64,000 nt of DNA from Neoroseomonas oryzicola (lineage in GTDB: Bacteria > Pseudomonadota > Alphaproteobacteria > Acetobacterales > Acetobacteraceae), in contig NZ_JAAVUP010000001.1 of NCBI RefSeq assembly GCF_012163135.1, forward strand, positions 1,054,001 through 1,118,000. Direction: 5' to 3'. The notes beneath the pieces were generated by a model. The model searched no databases, had not been told where the DNA came from, and saw only the letters and a list, made by a program, of their open reading frames with translations. Made by a program: the position numbers and the translations under genes. Shown piece after piece: positions 59,245 through 64,000 of this stretch; position 1 is the first letter of the stretch, and each line of letters opens with the position of its first letter.

Positions 59245-60237
59245 ATGGACGAGACCGACCGCGCGGCGCGGGCGTCGCGCCGTGCCCTGATCGCCGCGGC
59301 CGCGGCGCCGCTCCTCGCCCGGCCCGCCCTTGCGCAGCCCGTCTGGCCGCCCGCCTCCATCCGCTACATCTGCATCTTTCCCCCCGGCGGCTCGACCGAC
59401 CTTCTCAGCCGCGTCTGGTGCCAGCGCATGACGGAGATCACCGGCCAGTCCTTCGTCGTCGACAACCGCGGCGGGTCGGGCGGCAATGTCGGCACCGAGG
59501 CGATCGCGCGCGCGGCGCCGGACGGACTGACCATCGGCCTCGCCTCGGTCTCCTCCATGGCGATCGCGCCGACGCTCTACCGGCGCCTGCCCTTCGACGT
59601 GGAGCGCGACTTCACCTTCATCTGCGGCCTGTGGCAGCTGCCGAACCTGCTGGTGGTGCGGCCGGACCTGCCGGCGCGCAGCATTCCCGAGCTCATCGCG
59701 CTCTGCCGCGCCGATCCCGGCCGCTACACCTTCGCCAGTTCCGGCGCCGGCACCACGCTCCACATCGCCGGCGAGATGTTCAAGCAGATGGCCGGGGTGA
59801 ACATCCTCCACGTCCCCTATCGCGGCGGCGGGCCGGCCTATGCCGACCTGCTCGGCGGCCGCGTCGACATGGTGTTCGGCAACTTCCCCGAAGCGAGCCG
59901 ACTGCACCGCGAAGGCAAGGTGCGCGGCCTCGCGACCACCGGTGCGGCACGGAGCCCGCAGGCCCCGGACGTACCAGCCATGACGGAGTTCCTGCCGGGC
60001 TACGAGATCAACTCCTGGGGTGGCGTCTGCGGCCCGGCCGGCATCCCGCCCGCGATCGTCGCCCGCGCGGCGGAGCTCGGGCGGGAGGCGCTGAACGCGC
60101 CCCTCGTCCGCCGCCGCTTCGAGGAAGGCGGCGCCGAGGTCTGGTGGACCACGCCCCGGCAGCTCGCCGATTTCCGCCGCGACAACGAGGCCCGCTTCGC
60201 CCCGCTCATCCGCGCCTCCGGCGCCGTGGTCGAATGA
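59245..60237 (+). CDS. Bug-family periplasmic substrate-binding protein (tandem copy 1)
   Basis: 330 residues. Signal peptide with RRALIAAAAAPLLARPALAQ (possibly Tat), then PVWPPASIRYICIFPPGGSTDLLSR, the Bug signature. ASSGAGTTLHIAGEMFKQMAG, ILHVPYRGGGPAYADLLGG and the terminal GAEVWWTTPRQLADFRRDN define it. It is a close paralogue of the next gene; both have WGG(V)-(C/Q)GPAGIP. Ligand unknown, likely carboxylate. No TctA/TctB nearby. Confidence 0.92.
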   Translation: MDETDRAARASRRALIAAAAAPLLARPALAQPVWPPASIRYICIFPPGGSTDLLSRVWCQRMTEITGQSFVVDNRGGSGGNVGTEAIARAAPDGLTIGLASVSSMAIAPTLYRRLPFDVERDFTFICGLWQLPNLLVVRPDLPARSIPELIALCRADPGRYTFASSGAGTTLHIAGEMFKQMAGVNILHVPYRGGGPAYADLLGGRVDMVFGNFPEASRLHREGKVRGLATTGAARSPQAPDVPAMTEFLPGYEINSWGGVCGPAGIPPAIVARAAELGREALNAPLVRRRFEEGGAEVWWTTPRQLADFRRDNEARFAPLIRASGAVVE

Positions 60238-60316
60238 CGCGCCGCGCTTGACGGACCGCCCCCGCCGCGCCTCCGATGACCGCAAGGCCATCCAAGGCCG
60301 CCAGGGAGACGCGTTC

Positions 60317-61312
60317 ATGACCACGCCGCCAAACCACCGCCCGTCCGTCCTCGGACGCCGCGCGCTGCTCGCCGCCGCCACCGCTGCCCTCGCCACGCCG
60401 GCCCTTGCCCAGGGCCTCTGGCCGACCGGCCCGGTCCGCTTCATCGGCATCTTCCCGCCCGGCGGCGGAACCGACATCCTCTCGCGCCTCTGGTGCGCCA
60501 AGATGGGCGAGATCACCGGCCAGCAATTCGTCGTCGAGAACCGCTCCGGCAGCGCCGGCAACGTGGGCACCGAAGCCATCGCGCGCTCCAACCCGGACGG
60601 CATGACGATCGGCCTCGCCTCGGTCTCCTCGCTCTCGATCGCGCCCACGCTCTATGCGCGGCTGCCCTTCGACGTGCGGCACGACTTCACCTTCATCTCG
60701 GGGCTGTGGCAGCTGCCCAACCTGCTCGTCGTGAACAACGACGTGCCGGCGCGCACCGTGCCCGAGCTGATCGCGCTGCTGCGCGCCAATCCAGGGCGCT
60801 ACGCCTATGCCTCCTCGGGCTCGGGAACGACGGTCCATCTCTCGGGCGAGATGTTCAAGCACATGGCGGGGCTCGACATCCTGCACGTGCCCTATCGCGG
60901 CGGCGCGCCAGCCCATATCGACCTGATCGGCGGGCGCGTGCACATGATCTTCGACAACATCCCCCAGGCGCTCGCGGAAGCGCGCGACGGCAAGGTCCGG
61001 GCGCTGGCCGTGACCGGCGCGCAGCGCAGCCCCATGGCGCCCGAGATCCCGGCCATGGCGGAATTCCTGCCGGGCTTCGAGATCACCTCCTGGGGCGGCG
61101 TGCAGGGCCCCGCCGGCATCCCGCGCCCGATCGTCGACCGCATGAACGCGCTGACCAAGCAGGCCCTCGAAAGTCCGGATCTGCAGCAGCGCTTCCGCGA
61201 GAACGGCGCGACGCCGTGGTGGACGACGCCCGAAGGGCTCGCCGATTTCCGCGCGCAGAACGAGGCGGCCTTCGCGCCGCTGATCCGCGCCTCCGGCGCA
61301 CGCGTGGACTGA
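60317..61312 (+). CDS. Bug-family periplasmic substrate-binding protein (tandem copy 2)
   Basis: 331 residues from the ATG at 60317, with GGGAGACGCG before it. Signal RRALLAAATAALATPALAQ, then LWPTGPVRFIGIFPPGGGTDILSR. It parallels copy 1 throughout (YASSGSGTTVHLSGEMFKHMAG, ILHVPYRGGAPAHIDLIGG, GATPWWTTPEGLADFRAQN), so the pair arose by tandem duplication and then diverged, perhaps to different ligands. The gap between the two also shares CGCCGCGCTTGAC-type sequence with the region before copy 1. Confidence 0.92.
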   Translation: MTTPPNHRPSVLGRRALLAAATAALATPALAQGLWPTGPVRFIGIFPPGGGTDILSRLWCAKMGEITGQQFVVENRSGSAGNVGTEAIARSNPDGMTIGLASVSSLSIAPTLYARLPFDVRHDFTFISGLWQLPNLLVVNNDVPARTVPELIALLRANPGRYAYASSGSGTTVHLSGEMFKHMAGLDILHVPYRGGAPAHIDLIGGRVHMIFDNIPQALAEARDGKVRALAVTGAQRSPMAPEIPAMAEFLPGFEITSWGGVQGPAGIPRPIVDRMNALTKQALESPDLQQRFRENGATPWWTTPEGLADFRAQNEAAFAPLIRASGARVD

Positions 61313-61404
61313 AGTTGCCTGCCAGCACCGTTTGCGCTTATCGCTACGATTTCGTTTCGACTAAGCTTCGCAACGGTCGCATCCGAGCAGGGGGGGGTAA
61401 AGCG

Positions 61405-62097
61405 ATGTCCATCACCGTCTCGGCGCCCACGGGGGGCGCCGCGTTAGAAACACCGCATGCCCATGCTGCGCTGTTCGCCGGGGACCCGGCCGGCTACATC
61501 CGCACCCACGCCTGCCTGCTGCACGCCGAGTTGCTGTCGGAGCGAGGCTCGACCGCGCTCACCAATGAGACCTTCGATCGTGCGACCTGCGGTTCCCGCG
61601 GCATCGAGTTCCTTCGGACAGGCAAGCGGCGCCTGACGGCGACGATCATGACCGCAGTCCGCGACATGCCCGGTCTGCCGCTGATCCGGGTGACCGAGGG
61701 CGGCCAAGGAACCGAACGCGTCTGCTTCCTGCCCTGGCAGGAGGACCGCTGCACGCTCACCAAGATGTCCAACCACGCGACCCTGTTCCTGACCGGGCCG
61801 CTCACCGGCTGCAACATCTACATCGCCGCCAAGCCTGGCCACCGCCTGCTCGCCTTCCACGGCAACCTCAACTCCGATGGCGAGGACCGGAACACCAACA
61901 ACGTCCGCAAGGACAAGGAAGCGATCAACATCGCTTCGGAACGCGGCTTCACGCTCACCCATCGGCTTGCGCGCGGCGACTACCAGATCCCGGCCTTCGT
62001 CTGGGGCGAGCGGACGGCCACCGGCTGGTCCTGCTACGTCCATGAGGTGAACCCACTGACCCGTAACTTCACCAACAAGGCGCTGTCCCGCATCTGA
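61405..62097 (+). CDS. Unknown 230-aa protein with a CNF1/BLF1-like T-x2-LTGC...H motif (putative deamidase-like)
   Basis: 230 residues from the ATG at 61405; GGGGGGGTAAAGCG just before is a ribosome site. No signal peptide or membrane helix is seen. The protein is not in a family I know. The core reads LFLTGPLTGCNIYIAAKPGHRLLAFHGN: T130, L133-T134-G135-C136, H146 and H152. In the glutamine deamidase toxins BLF1 and CNF1, a Thr six residues before the Cys, an LSGC segment and a His 12-15 residues after it form the catalytic site; here T130 sits exactly six before C136 and H152 lies 16 after on a similar LLAFHGN strand. The resemblance is by eye. The codon use is more AT-tolerant than the neighbours and the preceding 90 bases are AT-rich, so transfer is possible. 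It might be an effector, toxin or an unrelated cysteine enzyme. Confidence 0.6.
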   Translation: MSITVSAPTGGAALETPHAHAALFAGDPAGYIRTHACLLHAELLSERGSTALTNETFDRATCGSRGIEFLRTGKRRLTATIMTAVRDMPGLPLIRVTEGGQGTERVCFLPWQEDRCTLTKMSNHATLFLTGPLTGCNIYIAAKPGHRLLAFHGNLNSDGEDRNTNNVRKDKEAINIASERGFTLTHRLARGDYQIPAFVWGERTATGWSCYVHEVNPLTRNFTNKALSRI

Positions 62098-62112
62098 CCA
62101 CGGGGCCGCGGG

Positions 62113-63195
62113 TCACCTGGCCTCGGGAACCTCGTTGATGCCGAGGCCCCGCGCGGCGTCGACCAGCATCGACCAGGTGTTCGCATCCACCGGCACGCCG
62201 GTCGCAAGACGCCGCGCCTTGGTGATGCGCTCCTTCTCGCCCGCGACCAGCACCGGGCTGTCCGGGTCCGCGGCCGGGGAGGACTTCACATCGGCGATCA
62301 CGGCCGCGAGTTCCGCCCGGAACGCCTCAATGTCGCCGAAGCGCGCCGGGTCCAGCACGAAGGCGAGCCAGGAATTGACGATGCCGCGGTCGCGCATCTC
62401 CGGCCGCCAGGCCGTCGCACCGCCGAGCAGCGCGCCCGCCAGCAGTTCGCACACCAGCGCCAGCCCATAGCCCTTGTGCGCCCCGAAGGAGAGCAGCGCC
62501 CCGCGTGGTTCCCCGCGATAGAGCACGCCCGGATCGTTGGTCGGCTGTCCGCTCGCATCCACCAGCGCGCCGCCCGGCACCGCGCGGCCTGCATTGAACG
62601 CGACCCGGCACTTGCCGAGCGCGATCGCCGAGGTCGCGAAATCCAGCACCAGCGGCTGCCCGTCCGGGTCCGCCGGCGGGATGGTGATGCAGACCGGGTT
62701 GGTCGACAGCCGCGCCGCCGACCCGCCGAAGGGGGCGACCGCCGGCGGCCCCGACACGCCGTTGACGAAGTGGACGGAGATCATCCCCGCCCGCGCCGCC
62801 TGCTCGCCATAGGTGCCGACGCGCCCGATGTGGTGGACGTTGCGCAGCCCCATCACAGCATGGCCGTGCTGCCGCGCGGCCTCGATCGCCCAGTCCATGG
62901 CGATGCGCCCGACATGCTGGCCGTAGCCCATCCGGCCGTCGAACAGCGCCAGCGAGGCCTCCTGCCGCACCGGCTCCGGCGCGGCGTTCGGGTTCAGCTT
63001 GCCCTCGCGCACATGCTGCACGTAACGCGGCAGCAGCATGATGCCGTGGCTGTCATGGCCCTGCAGGTTGGCTTCGAGCAGATGCGCCGCGACCTCCTCG
63101 GCCTCCTGCCGCGTGCTGCCGGTCCCCGCCACGATGGCGCGCACGAAGCCCTCGAGCGCGCCGGCCTCGACATGCAGCGTCGCCGCCTCGCTCAT
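62113..63195 (-). CDS. Ldh-family (malate/L-sulfolactate-type) NAD(P)-dependent dehydrogenase
   Basis: 360 residues from the ATG at 63195, overlapping the Bug receptor stop (ATGA). Motifs: LLEANLQGHDSHGIMLLPRYV (catalytic His), MGLRNVHHIGRVGTYGEQAA, FVNGVSGPPAVAPFGGSAARLSTNP and SFGAHKGYGLALVCELLAGALLGG. The family reduces or oxidises 2-hydroxyacids such as malate, lactate, sulfolactate or ureidoglycolate. Coupling to a Bug receptor suggests it handles the acid that the receptor binds. Confidence 0.9.
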   Translation of the reverse strand: MSEAATLHVEAGALEGFVRAIVAGTGSTRQEAEEVAAHLLEANLQGHDSHGIMLLPRYVQHVREGKLNPNAAPEPVRQEASLALFDGRMGYGQHVGRIAMDWAIEAARQHGHAVMGLRNVHHIGRVGTYGEQAARAGMISVHFVNGVSGPPAVAPFGGSAARLSTNPVCITIPPADPDGQPLVLDFATSAIALGKCRVAFNAGRAVPGGALVDASGQPTNDPGVLYRGEPRGALLSFGAHKGYGLALVCELLAGALLGGATAWRPEMRDRGIVNSWLAFVLDPARFGDIEAFRAELAAVIADVKSSPAADPDSPVLVAGEKERITKARRLATGVPVDANTWSMLVDAARGLGINEVPEAR

Positions 63196-64000
63196 GATTC
63201 CTTCCACGGGCGGCGCTGCCACAGGCCGCGGAGTTCCGTCTCGAGTGCTGCGACATCGGCGCGGTAGTCGGCTCCGATGCGCGGGGACAGTGGCAGGCCC
63301 ATGCGGTTCGCCTCGGCGACGAAGCCCGCCTCGGCCATCGCGTCGCGGAAGGCGGTGGTCAGGCGCGCAGTGATCTCGGCGGGCAGGCCGGGCGGCGCCA
63401 CGATGCCGCGTGTCGCGCCGCTGATGAGGTCCTGGCCCTGCTCGCGGAAGGTCGGGACCTCCGGCGTCCCCGACCAGCGCGTGGCCGCTGCCTGGCCGAG
63501 GGAGCGGATGCGCCCGTCGCGCAGCAACGCGAGGCTCTCGCTCATGTTGAAGGCGCCGACTTGCAGGTGGCCGCCGACCAGCGCGGTGGACAGCGGCGCC
63601 ATGCCATTGAAGGGGACATGCGTCATGGGCGGCATGCCGGCCTTGTCCTCAAGCGCAATGACCAGCAGGTGATCGTCCGACCCGATGCCCGTCGTGCCGT
63701 AGGACAGCGCCCCCGGCTGCGCCTTCGCCGCGGCGATCAGGTCGGCGAGCGTGCGCAGCGGCGAATTCGCCGCCACGAACAGCCCGCCCGGATCGTCCAC
63801 GACATTCGCGATGAAGGTGAATTCGAGCGGCCGGTAGCGGACCTGACGCTCCATCGGGTAGGTGACGAGCGCGGGAACGCTGGTCGCGGCCAGGGTGAAG
63901 CCATCCGGCGCCGCGCTGAAGGCAGCCTCCCAGCCGAGCTGACCTCCCGCGCCGGCGCGGTTCACCACGACGAACCGCGCGCCGGGCAGCTTGGCCTGCA
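63192..64000 (-). CDS. Bug-family periplasmic substrate-binding protein (5' truncated at window edge)
   Basis: At least 269 residues; the frame is open through the edge, so the signal peptide is missing. FVVVNRAGAGGQLGWEAAFSAAPDG, SLYGTTG-type LSYGTTGIGSDDHLLV, MTHVPFNGMAPLSTALVGGH and the C-terminal LPAEITARLTTAFRDAM place it in the Bug family. It is upstream of and overlaps the Ldh gene, so they form one operon. Fourth Bug-type receptor in the window. Confidence 0.9.
   Translation of the reverse strand, partial: QAKLPGARFVVVNRAGAGGQLGWEAAFSAAPDGFTLAATSVPALVTYPMERQVRYRPLEFTFIANVVDDPGGLFVAANSPLRTLADLIAAAKAQPGALSYGTTGIGSDDHLLVIALEDKAGMPPMTHVPFNGMAPLSTALVGGHLQVGAFNMSESLALLRDGRIRSLGQAAATRWSGTPEVPTFREQGQDLISGATRGIVAPPGLPAEITARLTTAFRDAMAEAGFVAEANRMGLPLSPRIGADYRADVAALETELRGLWQRRPWKES

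Overview
The window is a stretch of high-GC alphaproteobacterial chromosome. Its gene content points to Rhodospirillales/Acetobacteraceae, most like Roseomonas-type genomes. The reasons are several Bug-type (TctC-like) receptors without a local transporter, an NDUFA12-mlaD-DUF2155 cluster, a kdsB-pheA pair, a trxB/Lrp divergent pair, a fused shikimate kinase/3-dehydroquinate synthase, a degenerate class II ribonucleotide reductase-like protein, and a phasin with TGC-rich boxes at its promoter. Genes are tightly packed and many junctions are ATGA/GTGA overlaps. I saw no rRNA, tRNA, CRISPR array, prophage or complete insertion sequence. Taxonomy is inferred from gene content only.

Layout. 1-4.9 kb: end of a polysaccharide-export locus (truncated KpsE/CtrB-like protein, Wza-like SLBB protein) followed directly by a metallophosphoesterase and a Ser/Thr kinase fused to a universal-stress domain. 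5-14.3 kb: LysR regulator, prfC, a seven-repeat Asp/Arg/Gly-rich exported protein, MFS exporter, galU with a PuuE-like deacetylase, a CAP-domain protein, a Bug receptor and a DacA-type carboxypeptidase. 14.3-19.2 kb: phasin, clpS-clpA, pncA and an AhpD-like protein. 19.2-26.3 kb: a six-gene minus-strand operon with start/stop overlaps (COG3146 acyltransferase, DMT exporter, DUF2075 nuclease-helicase, EEP phosphoesterase, MFS, PPK2). 26.3-27.2 kb: two tandem 69-aa membrane proteins with copied leaders.

27.4-37.5 kb: RidA-like protein, NrdJ-like protein, NDUFA12, mlaD, a small ORF, DUF2155, an MscS channel with a cyclic-nucleotide domain, a methyltransferase, aroK-aroB fusion, xerD, accA. 37.6-42.4 kb: MFS, pheA, kdsB, membrane cytochrome c and hisN (apparent CTG start). 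42.4-49.8 kb: a complete yejABEF peptide importer whose B/E junction carries a REPIN-like repeat, then a small membrane protein and ghrA. 49.9-56.1 kb: MarR regulator, M17 aminopeptidase, and an overlapping rfbB-rfbA-rfbC-rfbD-SGNH operon for dTDP-rhamnose. 56.1-56.7 kb: a non-coding gap with four hairpins, a strong terminator (candidate small RNA) and a C14 tract. 56.7-64 kb: LysR/trxB, Lrp, two tandem Bug receptors, an orphan 230-aa protein with a CNF1/BLF1-like LTGC motif, and an Ldh-family dehydrogenase overlapping a truncated Bug receptor.

Envelope polysaccharide is a recurring theme: capsule export, galU (UDP-glucose), kdsB (CMP-KDO), dTDP-rhamnose synthesis and an SGNH esterase-like protein. 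Carboxylate and peptide scavenging is another (Bug receptors, Yej, aminopeptidase, Ldh). The most unusual items are the LTGC protein at 61.4 kb, the candidate small RNA at 56.4 kb, the REPIN-like element at 45.5 kb, the nuclease-helicase at 22-24 kb and the kinase-Usp fusion beside capsule export.
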